Origin: Echinococcus granulosus
Taxonomy: Eukaryota; Platyhelminthes; Cestoda; Cyclophyllidea; Taeniidae
Length of the DNA stretch: 64,000 nt
Reading direction: 5' to 3'
Assembly (NCBI RefSeq): GCF_000524195.1
Contig: NW_020170393.1
Location: 597,282-661,281 of the forward strand
Positions 26,915-39,499 of the stretch are shown piece after piece (position 1 is the first letter of the stretch; each line of letters starts with the position of its first letter). The position numbers and the translations under genes were made by a program. The notes under the pieces are model-generated. The model saw only the letters and a list, made by a program, of their open reading frames with translations. It was not told the origin of the DNA and searched no databases.

Positions 26915-29200
26915 TTAAATATTGCAAAATGTGCAAAAAAAGCAGTAAACAAACAAGTAAGGTACAAGCGTAACGTCGGCAGCGTCCGTCCTGACCATAG
27001 TACCTAATTGGAGGTTCATCAATATCCCCATTAATGGCAGTTTTACCTCATTTGATGTCGGAAGCGGACTGGGAGTATACAAATGGACATCTCTCCATTT
27101 GGCTGTTCGACTGCGGTTTGTGTGCTTGGGTGCGGCTCCTGTCGAGCTCCCAAATTGGGTGATCACGGGACAAAGACTTCGGCTTGGCTGCCTTGCCATG
27201 CTGGCGGACAACCAATAAGATTACGGTCCGTGTTTACGTACTATCTAATTGGTTGAAGTAAAATGCTGTTGGGGTCGGGTGGCTTCACTTTCCCATGGTT
27301 GCAGCATTTAAATAACCTTGAGCCCATAGTGAGTATTATGGTTGGTGATTGGCAGTTTTGTACGGAGCCATTCGAGGTTGTGCAATATGTCAGTAGAAGG
27401 CTTTGTAAGAAATCACCAGTCGCCCCTCCTCCCGTGACTTCAGTAGTTTCGCTTGATTGTGCTACTGAACCTCGCCGCTTACACGGTGGCGAGTGAGTAT
27501 GCGTAATGGCATATCGATGGCAAAAGAATTGGAGCTCTTGTGAAGTGGACTGTGTTTCGTTGTCTGTCACTCACGTCTCTGGCGTCTCGTGTTGGAGATA
27601 TCACAGGTACTATCTCCAGCCCCTTTGAAAGGGGATTCGCTTAAACGAGGCAAGGGACACAACGGACCGGTCTGATGAAGTCGCTGTGGGGTCGTAATCG
27701 GGGTTCGCCTGGCTGAGTCCAAGGTACTGGTGGGGATTACTGCAGATTTTTGTCGCCCTTTAGGAATGTCCAGAATATCGTCCATGCGTGGTTAGTAAAA
27801 AAAACTTCCGGTGATTGACTCTGTGTGACTGACGTCAGGATGATCAGTGTAAAATTGACGAAGTAACTTCAGGTAGCTTTTAATGATGTGTGCTGAGTCG
27901 AGACGATGGAAGAAGGATTTAACGTCGTCGCTTGGTAAGCAAAACAGTTACTTATTTCCAACAAAGGGCACTTCTACTGTCATTACGTCGTCGAACTTCA
28001 TAGCCTCTTGATCCTCGACAGCAGTCATTAGTAGAGTCCTGATCTAGGTTGTCAAATCAGGCAGAGACAAATAAGTTGATATTGTCCTCCTTGACATGGC
28101 ATGTCCCGGTGAATGGCACATTGCAGGAGCATGGGCATCAGTGAACTTTTTATGAAAAATAGAGTTGGTCATCACCAACACCAGAGTCTGGTTGAGTGGA
28201 CCGGTGGTTTACTAAATTGACGCAACAGTTTCTCCAATTCAGTGATGTTCGAGCCCATGTCCAACTTTAGTCCCGCTTGACAGCCACTGTGATAAACCTC
28301 CGGGGGTCAGATGAGTTTTTCTGCAAAACATGCGATATTCGAGGCGAGTAATAGACTTACTTTGGTTGGTTTGACTGCGTTTCATTAGATCTTTGGTGGC
28401 TGTAGTTGAGCTGGATGGGAAGGCGAAGAGTAACATTACCCATCTATCTTAGGGGCAGTGTTACAATGGCATCACCGGTGATGTTAATGGGAAAAAAGCC
28501 TGGCAGACACCCAGGTCTCTCAGTTCCAGCGGGGAAAAGGGGGCTCTGTCTTAGCATCGGTGTGTAGGTTGAGTCATCGTCTAGCTTTAGACAGACTACG
28601 TCGATGTGGAATGGATTAGTTTGATTGGCGCACATCACAGACCTGGCAACTGTCGCAACCCCTTTGGGGAAAGTGGTGTCAACGTTTTTTAAAGTGTATC
28701 AAGGTGGTGAGACCTCGATACTTCTCATGTATTGCCTCCGGCTTCATTTTTAGATCCTCTTCCACATGACCTGGTAGGTTCACCCGAATGCCTGCAAATT
28801 TACGCGACTAGAACTGCTAATGAAGATGGATTTTTGAACCAGTCATTCGTGAAAGGGCTCATCTTGAATTATTTGCATGCGTAGTTTATGTTTCCAACTT
28901 GTTAAGGAACCCTCACTCTCATGCAACGAGCGCTCACCGAAGTGTTGCCGCGGAGACTTAGCCGTGTGGATTTTGTGCCAATATCAGGTTGCAGTACTGA
29001 CTAAACTTCACTGAAGCCAGTTTTGAAGTGGAGAACGAACTAATTCGTTGCAAGATCAACGTTGAACAAGTCCTTCTATAGTTTGAACCATGCATCGGAC
29101 GTAACGCTGTCCTTTAGCCTATAGTGCGACTCCATTATGTTATTTGCAACGTCGCCTACTTTTACGGCTATTACAGGTGGCTGCAGGCGCGGAATGAAAA
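26915..29200 (-). mobile_element. Decayed Ty3/gypsy-like element, gag and protease remnants
   Basis: On the minus strand, pieces around 28440-28760 read EKYRGLT followed by ANQTNP..., which aligns with the remnant at 47.8-48.0 kb. Further downstream (28225-28265) KLDMGSNIT resembles the retropepsin active site LDTGSDIT with D-to-M and D-to-N-type decay. Frames shift and stops interrupt. No reverse transcriptase is recognisable, and the left part (26.9-27.8 kb) is only assigned by contiguity. Confidence 0.5.
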
Positions 29201-29984
29201 CCTTCCGCCTGTGTTTACAACTCCGTCACCTTCAATTGTCGTTGTTTAAGCTTTGCCAGGTCGATGACCTCAACAAGGTCGCCAAATGGCAAACACTTTT
29301 AACCTCCATCCAACCAGTTTACCATAGTCCACAACAAAATTTTTCACCATCTCGTAATTATTGGCTGATTAGCTGAGAAAGTTGCATGTGATCAATAGAC
29401 CGGGGTGAATTGGATGGATCTAAGGGAATAATTTAAATTGGGTTTCACTTGGTTGAAGGCGAATGCAATCAGCTATGCACCTTTAATAGCCAGACGCAGT
29501 CAGTGACCGTTTCTCTAAAGTGGTCAGTTCCAATTTGCCTACAATTACACGGGCTCTCCAGTCCCCTTATCTTGTGCCGCTGTCTTAGTGGCTGAGCCCC
29601 CGAGCCCTTGCATTAACACCATTAATAGGCATTACGACTTCGACGGGGGCGTGGGGTTACATTGTGATACTCAAAGAAGGATAAGGTATAATTGGAGGTC
29701 ACACCTCTTTAACCTCTAAATGTCAAATTAAGCCTTGATTTATGGGTAAATCAGTGAATTTATTTCCTCAGAACAAAGAATCCTCATCCACCTCACAATT
29801 CATGCACAACAGCAAATCTGCAGTTGTAAATATCATAAAGGTTTTTCATGATTTTTTACTCACTCTATGGCTAGGATTCTTAATAGTCATTTGTCGAACA
29901 AAATGATACGGAAATACCTATGATGATTACTACATTTATTTGCATTTCTAAGTGTGTCAAGTATACATGAATAAACACAAGAAT
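29201..29984. other. Interval with repeat fragment shared with 47.3 kb
   Basis: Plus-strand TTATGTTATTTGCAACGTCG...ACGGCTATTACAGGTGGCTG (29130-29190) resembles the minus strand of 47300-47420 (CTATTTGCAACGCCGCC...GGCGATTGCAGGTGGGTG), so the gypsy-associated repeat extends from the element at 26.9-29.2 kb into here. The remainder is AT-rich and unassigned. Confidence 0.45.
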
Positions 29985-30250
29985 GAATGGCTGGTAGGAT
30001 GGATTCAGGACAGGTGGATGTATACGAAATGAAAAATTAAATACGGGATGTATGGATGGATGTGTACAGGATTGATGGATGGATGGATGAATACGGAATG
30101 GATGGATGGAGAAATGAATAGAGGGATGGATGGCTGGATGACTGGATAATTTAATGAGTGGTAGGATGAATAAATGAATAAATGAATCTGTAACGAATGA
30201 ATGAATGAATTGGGGATCGGTGAATGAGTTGGAAATGAATGGATGGATGA
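29985..30250. repeat. ATGG/AATG-type tetranucleotide microsatellite
   Basis: Imperfect tandem GGATGGATGGATG and AATGAATGAATGAAT runs, interrupted by variants such as GGATGGCTGGATGACTGGAT, over about 265 bp. Confidence 0.9.
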
Positions 30251-31855
30251 TGCTGCTTAAGTGCGCCTAACTTCTTATCCTTGACATAGCTTTTCCAACT
30301 AACAACCTATCAACTGAAGAACCTTATATCTAACCCTTAGATCAACCCTTGCATTCATTAACATTTGTTTAGCAACATACTTATAGGTGAACGAAGAAAA
30401 TAATCCCTCACGTACTAACAAGTTTGCTGTGTTAAATTTTGGATAATGCAAACAAATTTGATTCCGCCTTTCAACGCACGACTTACCTTACAGCAAGGAG
30501 AAAACCATCAAGCCAAACACCAAAACAGAAAAGTGGAAACTGATACAAACAGAAACACATTTAAAAGAAAGCTGAATTTGACAACTGACACGAAAACTCA
30601 CTCTTCTAGGCATTCGTTCAGTATGAAGCAAATTACCGCTTTGGTACAGATTTGCCAGAAGAGCTGATGTAATAACGGCAGGTAGGCTTGAAAATCCTAA
30701 ATTCGATTGCGCACCTTGACATCAAGAAAAATGCTAATTGGCGGTTCAAGCGGGATAGAACGTGTGCCCCACCCCACTGGCTAGCGGTTGTGCAACCCTT
30801 CAGCCTACACAATCCTGGCAGCAAGGAGGGACGTGCGACCACACAACCGGCAAGGCGTTCACTTCAACCATGCCAGCATTCCACTATGAGGTCGCATACC
30901 CGTCCAACTTCCAACTTCTTGCAAATCAGGAAAGAACTTTCCACCAATCTGGCTATTGTAATTCCTTTTGTTGGGGAATTTACGAAGCCTAAATTATTGC
31001 GCACACGACTAGGGCCTTTGTTACTTGACAGTAAAGTCAAATTTGAGTATTTTTCTTAATGATTTAACAATTCATTAGAAAATAGTCACTGAACATTCTG
31101 AGAGAATTTCCAATTTCAGTGTATCTAAAATGCTACTTTACTATTGCAGTAAATTACAACGCACAAGTTCAAAGTTGATTGTCGAAGGTATTGTTTCTGG
31201 CACACCACCTGGCGCAAGGGTGGAGTTCCACCACATAACTGTGTGCATCTACACGGCAATTTGGCTGTTTTTATGATTAAAAAACCACCTTTTATATTGC
31301 TCGCAGTTGTTGAGGTTGTCCATTTGATACGTTCCCGCTAGCCTCTTTAAAGCTTTTAAAAAGGCATTCCATACAGATAAAAATGCTTACAGTCGTAGGG
31401 AAAGGGCATCCGAGCCATAAGTTGAACGAATTGCCACCGATAAAAGGCGCTGATGGTGGCATCTGCTGCACCAGAGCGACCCACCCACCGGTCATGCATG
31501 TACACACAGAGTGGTCACGATCGTGCAGATCTTTGCCTACGGAAAGCCCTGTTCGAAAAGTCGCCTGTGCGTCTACCTGTCCGGTTAGATCATCCACCCG
31601 ATAACTCCATTCCATTAACATCGAAACTTCAAGACTTGAAAGGTTGGGAAGAAGCCTACACGCAATGCAATTTGCAGTCTAAAATGTGCGATCCCCATCG
31701 ACGATCAAGTAGACAACTCCCGGTTGTCCTCTGGAAGCAACTGGATTGAAATGAAGATGAGTGAAAAGACATTGGGGAGGAGGAGGAGGAGGAGGCGGTT
31801 AGCGTTTTTATGGTGAAGGAATGCGATGAAGGAGAACAGGAATATAAAGTTAGAT
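30251..31855. other. Non-coding interval upstream of the CFAP52 stop
   Basis: No exon chain was found. It should include the CFAP52 3' UTR, with a GGA-rich stretch at 31773-31797. Overlapping ORFs on both strands at 31.3-31.9 kb have no recognisable motif. Confidence 0.5.
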
Positions 31856-34800
31856 TTAGTGCGGGGGTAGGTCCCACAGGAAGATGCCGCCGTCCTCACT
31901 GACGGTGACGATGAGGCGTTGGTCAGGCGAGATCATGAGACGCGTGATGGGAGAGGAGTGGCCGAGACCCACATGCGTCACGTCGCCTTCGTTGTAGCGC
32001 CACACCTAGGGGGGGGGGGGTAGGGTTAAAGAGAGTCACCACACTCTCAGTGGCCCCAGTTCCTACCGCTACTGCTACCGGACAATTTTTGATCTTATCA
32101 GATCAGGTCAAGTGCTTTTTAATGTCGGTCTGTTTTTCGACATGAAGGGATTTGTATGAGGGGGCTACTTATGTGAAATTTTTGTTTTGATGTAAATTTA
32201 TGCCTTCTGAGGTCAAGGTGCCTATACCGCTTGTACTTTGATGAAGGATAACAGTGAATCAGTTCATTTATAAACTAGGACTATGCATCCATTCTGTGAT
32301 AAGCGTCGATAGCAGAGTTTTTATTCAATATGGTTTAACTTTTTATACTCTTTTTAATTAGCAGAAAGCCCGCCAGCGGGTCATTTGTCAGCCAAAACGG
32401 TGTAAAAGGGAAATCTGCTCATACGGCTGAAGCGAAACCACACTTCCGATTTCTCTATCCAGTCATCTTGCAATCAAGTGTGGGATAATTTAATTCCACA
32501 GGATGAAGAGGCGCCATCCGAAAGGACTTTGCATAGGCATTATTGTGGATTCACAGTCGGAATTTCAAAAAAATGGTGCTGATGAATAGTATTTTGAAAA
32601 GATAGTGATTGTGATGTCTAGGAGTAAACAGTGTCATCTTAATGAGTTTACTGCACCCTGTCGACACCAAATACATTCCTAAACAAAAGTACTTTGATTA
32701 CCTTAGAGAGACGCCAACACATTCGCAACAACAACAACTGCAACTGAACTGGAACCAAAAGTTTGTGGAATTCATTAACCATGGGCGAGTCAGTGAGGCT
32801 GTACTATTCATCCTGCAATATCGTTAAACGAAATGTTCAAATACATAATTATTCGCTTGAACTTTGTCCTGCAGAATGCTTGTTGACCGCCTGGGCCGAC
32901 AAACATCCTACTTGTTACTATAAGCGAATAAATGCGCAGAAAATTTTGTATCTCCTCTGGCATAAATTCGGGCCTTTCAAACTAAATGGAATGAGCCGTA
33001 CAGCATACTGGAACTGCACTGTTCATGTCAACTTTGTTGACTACAACAAGAAGGTTGCATTGCCAACCAACCTACTAATAACTTACTACTGACTTTCTTT
33101 CAGTAGCATAACATTGATACGGGATAGCTTGCATAGGATTTTTTGCCCATTTGATCCTGTGGAAGGACCTCCTGAGGGAGTGTGATTTCTCTAAGTTTGT
33201 TTATCAGCATACGTGAATCACTATTCTTGTAAAACTGCCGACTGAATAGGTTTTGCTGGCACCTCATAAATTTAAATACCCGAGGGCGCGTAACTGAAGA
33301 TAAGGGTAAAAAGATGAGCGATTGGCTCACTTTGACAATTTTATCGTCGCCACCGGTGACAAAGATGGCACCATCCTTGGCGATGTCCATGCCGTTGATG
33401 GAGCCGGAGCGGGAAGCCTCCAACTCGCGAATCTGCGAACCGTCGTACATCTCCCAGTAGCCGATCTTACGGTCGGTGCCTGCAGTCAACAGTTGCACCT
33501 CACTGGTGTGGAAGCATACCACCCGAAAGAGGGTGTTCGCGAATATTATCTGCATTCGTGTGAATTCTCTAAAAGAAAACCGGAAGAAAAGCGTCCGTTA
33601 GCTGGTAAAAAGTGAAACACTCCAAAGAATTGCAATTTTGAATCTGAATCTTTTTCAATTTAGATGAGAAATAAAAATACCCGCTTTATCAAGTTGTAAA
33701 AACAAGTTTATATGGTCAACACAAGTTTTCCGTCTAAAGTAGTACTGGATATTGTCAAGCAGAGGCCAAAATTTAAACATTATGCAGTGTTGATTAAGTA
33801 GAAATCACATTCTGTGACACAAAATGAAAAAGTTAAACATAATTTGCTTGAAAACTAGTATTTAAAAAAAACTAATCAACTCAGGGCCTAGAAGAAAAAA
33901 GAGCCACAGTTGCCAGCCTCTAGGCAACTTGCTTTCAAAGGGCGAACACTCAGGCAGTGGAGTTTGCAAAATCCCGATTTTGCGTGTAAGGAATTATGCC
34001 AACGTATAATAGTACCCTCCTAACAGAAAATCTACGTAAGGGAATTAAGTGGTTGAGACGACAGTCCCATCTAAGTCTTGAAATCCACGAAGCTATAACA
34101 ACTTGTTTACCATAATGTCAAGAAGGAGGAAGAAAGCGAACACTTGGCTGAAGTCCACTAAAGCGTATAGTTGATTAAAGCACCACAACGATGGATTATT
34201 GAGGGCCAATTCAAAAAGAAAATTCAAAAGGATATCACGGAGTCGAACATAGCCTTAAATAATAGTCTTATTAAAAAGACTAGTTCTGCCGCCTTATGAC
34301 ATCTTCAGGGATAATTTGGGTTTTACAGAAATACATTGGGGACTCACACCAAGCTCCAGACAATGCACGTGCCATCAGCAGAGGAGGAAGCGCAAGCGTT
34401 GTCATCTTTGGTGATTTTAATGCAGGAGACGGTGTTGGCATGCTCTTTTAGGGTAGCGAGGAGGGTGGTGACAAACATGGACTGCTTTGCCCCCGCCTCC
34501 CCCTCTGCCCTGTCGCCACGACACCGGTGACCATACAAACGGTCCTTGCGAGATGCCTTGTTTAGTATCTCGCGGACCTGCCAGACGCGCACTTGGCCCT
34601 CGCCGCCACCCGAGATGAGACGGCCGCCGTTCGCCGTCGCTGCTATTGCCGTCACTCCCTTCTNNNNNNNNNNNNNNNNNNNNNNNNNNNNNNNNNNNNN
34701 NNNNNNNNNNNNNNNNNNNNNNNNNNNNNNNNNNNNNNNNNNNNNNNNNNNNNNNNNNNNNNNATCAGCCTACCCGTCTCCGGGTAGAAAGCGCGGATCC

Positions 34801-37340
34801 TGCTGTCGTCCCATCCTGTAGTAGCAAGTAAAACCACAACTATGATGTCGGGAGTCACTTAACTAGTGCACACACTATTGAGAACACGATGGAGTTACCA
34901 GGGCAGTCATTTGACCTGTCCAAAATAAAAAATTTTGTATTTTAATCAGTACCACGCGCTGTTGTTAAAACTTGCAGTGGTGTTAAATCATGTCATAACA
35001 TGAATAATCAACACCAGAGAGCTTGTAGACCGTTTATTACCCACTGGTGGGTGGTAGATGCACGCATCGACGCGTTTTTCAATGAGCTCCACTGTCGTCC
35101 TAACCTGCGGTAGTAAGCACAACTATGATTGCGGAGCATCCGGAGGCATTTTAGTGGTACACGAACTTTGTTTCTTTTTTCAGTAGATGCACAGTGCATT
35201 CAAAAGATAGTAGAAAACAAATTAAAATGGGTTTATGAAGCATCAAAAGCATTTATGCAGTGTATGATCTATTTGAAAGGCCTGGGCATCCCATCGGGTC
35301 AATTATAGAAGCGTTTACGAAGGTGCAAATTTGAACTAGCGCACAAACCCGTAAAAATACTACTATCATTGCTATGTGTAAGAGAGGAAAACACAACTCC
35401 TGGATGCATAAAACCATCAAACCAATTCACCAGAAATTACAGCAGTTCCGTCTTTCACGATGTCAATGCTAAAGCAGACCAGGTTGGGAATGTTGATTCG
35501 CAACAGCTCCTGTTGACTGGGCGTGTGAAAGACTCGGATATCCTCAAAGGAGCTCGTCACAAACAAATCGGAGCAGTTTCTAGGTGAAGGAATCACAACC
35601 GTGAGGAGGTGTTTGAAAAAGCAGTTGCATCAGGTAATAAACATACTCGGGGAATTTGATATCATTGATCGGGGAATAATGACAAGAATTAATGAGCTCG
35701 TGCTCGAAGGTCGAGCCATCAAAGCGATAGATGTGACTTTTGTCCGTTCCGACGAAGAATTGGTGGCCCTCGCCTCGCAATGTTATAGCCGTCACAGTGC
35801 CCATCACCGAACGTTTCAGTCTGCAACCGCAAGCAAGTTTGGGGAGAAGAACATCACTTACTGTGTCTTTTGGAGCGTCATTTCACAGTTCATTCTATTA
35901 ATTCTGTGTCCAACGCTTAGCATTTGCACTATTCCCTCACCAGTTCCAATTATGAGGGAGGTGTCGTCGACAAAGCAGAGGGAGGTAATGCCCAAACTGA
36001 ATTTGTCTCTTTCTGGAAAAACTAGCTGCACCAAGGCGGAACTTATTCGTACCGCTAAGATATCACCAGACGTTGTGGCACAGAAGAGCATTTCGTCTTG
36101 ATTGTTGGGCTACAGCCATAGACGACGTACTGATAAATACAATATTTTAGTTTACAAAATAACGGTGCAAAAAGGCCAGTGTTGTGCTTCTATATTGAGA
36201 AAATTTCGTTAGTGGTTTCTTAGATTCATTAGGTCCAAAAGGTCAAACGATCGTAAAAACCCCAATCCTAGTTCTAAGAGTTGCATTAAATAAATCCAGG
36301 ATTGCATATCCGTATAAGCGGTTGTAGTTAGTTCCGCAGAGTGGTAGCTAGAAAGTATTCTTTAATAAGGTTATCTAGTTGTTGATAAATATGCCGCAAA
36401 TAAACGACAAATTTTTATAAGATTATGGAGAGTTTAGTATGGGCGAAGTGTAGTAAGACTACTTTTCATCACCTGTGTTCAAGTGCGTACTTAAATTATG
36501 GTTAAATGTAAATGCAAGAATAGTGCAAGAAAGTGAATAAAACTATAAAATAAGAAAGTAGAGGGACATAACCTACAACCACTTTTGTAATTGTTCGTTT
36601 GTATTGGCGAAAATTGCAATCAGTTGGACGAATTTTTCTATTTGGTACATCTGCTCTCCAGATTCGTAAAATTGAGCTTTTAATAATGCATTTTATGGAC
36701 GGCACTTACTCTCCTCCGGTGAAAAACATGTCATCAGAAAGATTTGCATAGGCAAGCGCTCTGGTTATCCCCGCATTCATCAACTGCGCAGGACTACCAC
36801 AAATTGCGGCATTATTGGATATCGACCATAAAACGACACTACATCCCGATAAGTGTAGTTAGCTTTACATACCTCCCGTCATCCTGTCCACCAATACTAG
36901 CCAAATATTTGGAATTCGGAGAAAATGCTAACGCCTGGACCTTAACATTATGCAATACGAAGCGTGCTCTCTCCCGCTTTTCGGCATAATCCCACAATAT
37001 TATATCAGCCTACAGAATACCATTATATACCGTAATGCACTGAAACCTTATAACCCATATGAGTGATTTGCCCAGAGGCCACGTAACATCCGTCACGTGA
37101 AACAGCTAAGCATACGACATTGCTTGTGTGCCCTTGCAATAAATTTTGTTTTCGGCTGTTTAAATCTTCAATTACTACTGCACATCCCAAAGCATAAACG
37201 AAATTCTGGCGGTCTGGGTGAACGTGCAAGCAATCTTCAACAGAGCCTTTAAATTTAAATAATGCTATTTATATCAAACCATTGAATCCAATAACTCCTC
37301 TTAGGTTGATCTGCTCATAGCCAAGGTGCTCGGCAGACAT
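31856..37340 (-). CDS. CFAP52: Cilia- and flagella-associated WD40 protein CFAP52 (WDR16), complete but for an assembly gap
   Basis: Exons (minus): 37340-37280, 37246-37047, 37009-36873, 36838-36710, 36676-36577, 36109-35862, 35820-35647, 35579-35431, 34815-34764, gap, 34663-34348, 33568-33331, 32005-31856 (TAA 31856-31858). Phases agree at every junction outside the gap. Order and sequence follow human CFAP52: VIGFNG, HPDRQNFVYALGCAVVIEDL, ASGQITHMGYK, DIILWDY, RGEGHQFFVGT, IRAFYPETGRL, LISGGGEGQVRVWQV, ADGTCIVWSLV, TAGTDRKIGYWEMYDG and the final WD repeat ending IFLWDLPPH. CFAP52 is a microtubule-inner protein of axonemal doublets; in a flatworm it would act in sperm, flame cells or ciliated larvae. 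An insertion of roughly 25-30 residues, charged and Gly/Ala-containing, follows RVWQV. Several 5' introns are only 33-37 nt. Confidence 0.95.
34664..34763. other. Assembly gap of exactly 100 N inside a CFAP52 exon
   Basis: The run of 100 N is a conventional gap of unknown size. Coding sequence reads PETGRL on one side and GVTAIAATANGG on the other. Human CFAP52 has about 11 residues between these points, so either roughly 30-35 nt are missing or the gap also hides an intron. Confidence 0.95.
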
Positions 37341-37865
37341 TACGGACTTGGAGCCGAATATTGGAGGGTTTTCAGAGTAGATTTGTGTTAACTTTTAGCG
37401 GCAATAAATTTTAGCGCACCGATATCTACCAGAACGGTTTTATTTTACATTCAAAATACACCACTTATCACCAGGCACTTATAAAGTTGCGATTCCCTAT
37501 TTAATAGTAACAGAGGTTATGAGGGCGAAATCTTCGTATTTAAACAAAACGAAATGGATAAGTTTCTAGCATAGTCCAAGTTCAAGGGAACTTAAAAGCC
37601 TTAAAAAGAGGACTGAAGAACTAAGTAAGTACAAATTTATGGTTCAAATGGGTGCAGCATGTGACTTGTAGATGCATAGTCCAAATAACTTGCATGCAAT
37701 GATTTATTCACTAAACTTCCTTTCAAAAGCACTAGTAGCTTATTTTGACTTTCTTCTCCAAGATTTTTTTCGGTATTTGTTGTTATAGGATGCCGAGATT
37801 GTGAATCCAGATTCGCTTGAATTGAATAAATTATTGTGAATTCGAGAAACATTCAACTCTGGCGT
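37341..37865. other. CFAP52 upstream region
   Basis: No coding sequence is recognised. The CFAP52 5' UTR and promoter should lie here, but no distinctive element is visible. Confidence 0.4.
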
Positions 37866-38068
37866 TATACCGCAGTTCGATGGTAGTTTAACCCCCGATT
37901 CTGGTGAGGCGCCACGTTTGTACTTTGAATTAGTCCCCTTATACCTCGCTGGGTGGGCTGGCCTTTTGTGCCATGCCAATAGCTCAGACGCCTTCTCCGT
38001 GCTGAATATATATATTCTGCCCGAGTATTGTGTCTTCTTTCGTCTTCAGGGAGTCTCGGGACTTTACA
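37866..38068 (+). mobile_element. Solo LTR, TRIM-like family (left arm of inverted pair)
   Basis: Contains GGTGAGGCGCCACGTTTGTACTTTG, CTGGGTGGGCTGGCCTTTTG, ATATATATTCTGCCCGAGTATTGTG, TCTTTCGTCTTCAGGGAGTC and ends GACTTTACA. It belongs to the same longer-spacer variant as 16704-16887. Confidence 0.8.
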
Positions 38069-38365
38069 ATACAGTAGTATGCACTTCAATGGAACATTTC
38101 CTTTGTTTCTTAAGACGGTAAGTGTGTTAGCTTTACTCGTGTGACTGTATTGTTGGATCTAATAGATTTTAACTTAACACTCATTACGTGGCTTATTATA
38201 GAAATTTTTAACATCTGGGATGCGGGCACAGTGTGGCCCACTATCATGAAGAGGTCCTTTGACCTTGCATTTTGAAGGCGAATAAATGCTTTCGTCTCAA
38301 ATCAAAGAGTCACAATATAACTTTGGCATTTTATCAGCCACCATACACGTTGCATCATATTTGAT

Positions 38366-38561
38366 TGTAGCGTCCCGAGACTTCCCTGAAGACGAAAGAA
38401 GGCACAGTACTTGGGCAGAATATATGTTCAGCACAGAGAAGGTGATTGGCCTACTGGCATGGCCCAAAGGCTAGCCCACCCAGCAAGGTACAAGAAGGCA
38501 AATTCAAGAGTTTTAAAGTGGCGCCTCACAAATACTAAGGGATAAACCACCATCGTATAAC
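38366..38561 (-). mobile_element. Solo LTR, TRIM-like family (right arm of inverted pair)
   Basis: Reverse-oriented copy starting TGTAGCGTCCCGAGACTTCC and running through AGACGAAAGAAGGCACAGTAC, GGCAGAATATATGTTC and CTAGCCCACCCAGCAAGGTAC to ATAAACCACCATCGTATAA. It faces the copy at 37866-38068 across about 300 bp. Confidence 0.8.
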
Positions 38562-39499
38562 CTAGGCTTAAAATGTGAGGGCCTAACCTTAAGAACCCTG
38601 GGACCCTGATACAAAGCATATCATATCTGCGCATCTATGGATTTAAGCCCAAAAAGGGTTGTTTGAATTCGGGCACAGACCATACTAAACATGATCAATT
38701 AAAATTCCTCCTAAACTGTACTGTTTATTGAAATATGGTATGCAACCATACCACCATTTGATAATCAAATGAGTTTAAAACTAAGAGTTTTATTTCCACA
38801 CCTAATTGTAACGCGTTCTTCCTATCGTGGATCGAAACAGACAAAATGTTTCGCAAATAAGGTTTGGTAAGGGCACTAAATTCCAACTAGGTTGCGTGAT
38901 AGGCTCCCACTTCGGCTTTTATTTCCTTGACTGAGTAGAGTGATTAAGTTGGGACATTCATGAACGAGGCACAGCGATCAGTGTTATGCTGTTTCAGTGT
39001 ACACTTCTTCCTTGGGGGTGGATGACGTCCGTATCGTCGCGAGATTCGCATTCAGTGAACGCTCCCCGCCCAAAAGGCGTATTTAAACAGGCATGCATTG
39101 TATAGTCTACTCATCTTTCAAGCACCGTCCCAGATGGTCCCTTTATGAGTGATATCTGCATATCTCAATTTCAAGTAGTCTTCCTTCTTCTGTTAATACT
39201 CGAACTTCATCTTCTTATCCGACCGAAGGTGTTCCTTTTTACGAGAGTATCCTGCTGTGGTGATTGGTTGAGTATGGAGTTGTGTGCTGCAGGCGAGGTA
39301 GTTTGTTAATAAGATGACGTTCATCAATCGGAATGCATCCTTTGCTCAATGGATGGTAAAACTTGGGCTAAGCTCCAGGCAGTGGGATCTACCTACATAG
39401 CTGTATTTGGCCTCCTACTTGATAGACGTTAGTCTGACTGTGTTGTCATAATATTTCTTCTGCTTGACACATGCCAGTCGTAGAAGTTCACGTATGACG
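38562..39499. other. Unassigned interval beside gypsy pol remnant
   Basis: No gene is recognised. The right part may be the 3' end of the gypsy element that follows, but no LTR was identified. Confidence 0.4.

Noticed and set aside
29985..30250. Regular short repeats resembling an array
   Set aside because: Tetranucleotide microsatellite without unique spacers; not CRISPR, and the genome is eukaryotic.
34546..34858. ORFs running through the N stretch
   Set aside because: Artefacts of translating the 100-N assembly gap.
35601..36101. 166-codon plus-strand ORF
   Set aside because: Antisense shadow of two CFAP52 exons on the minus strand.
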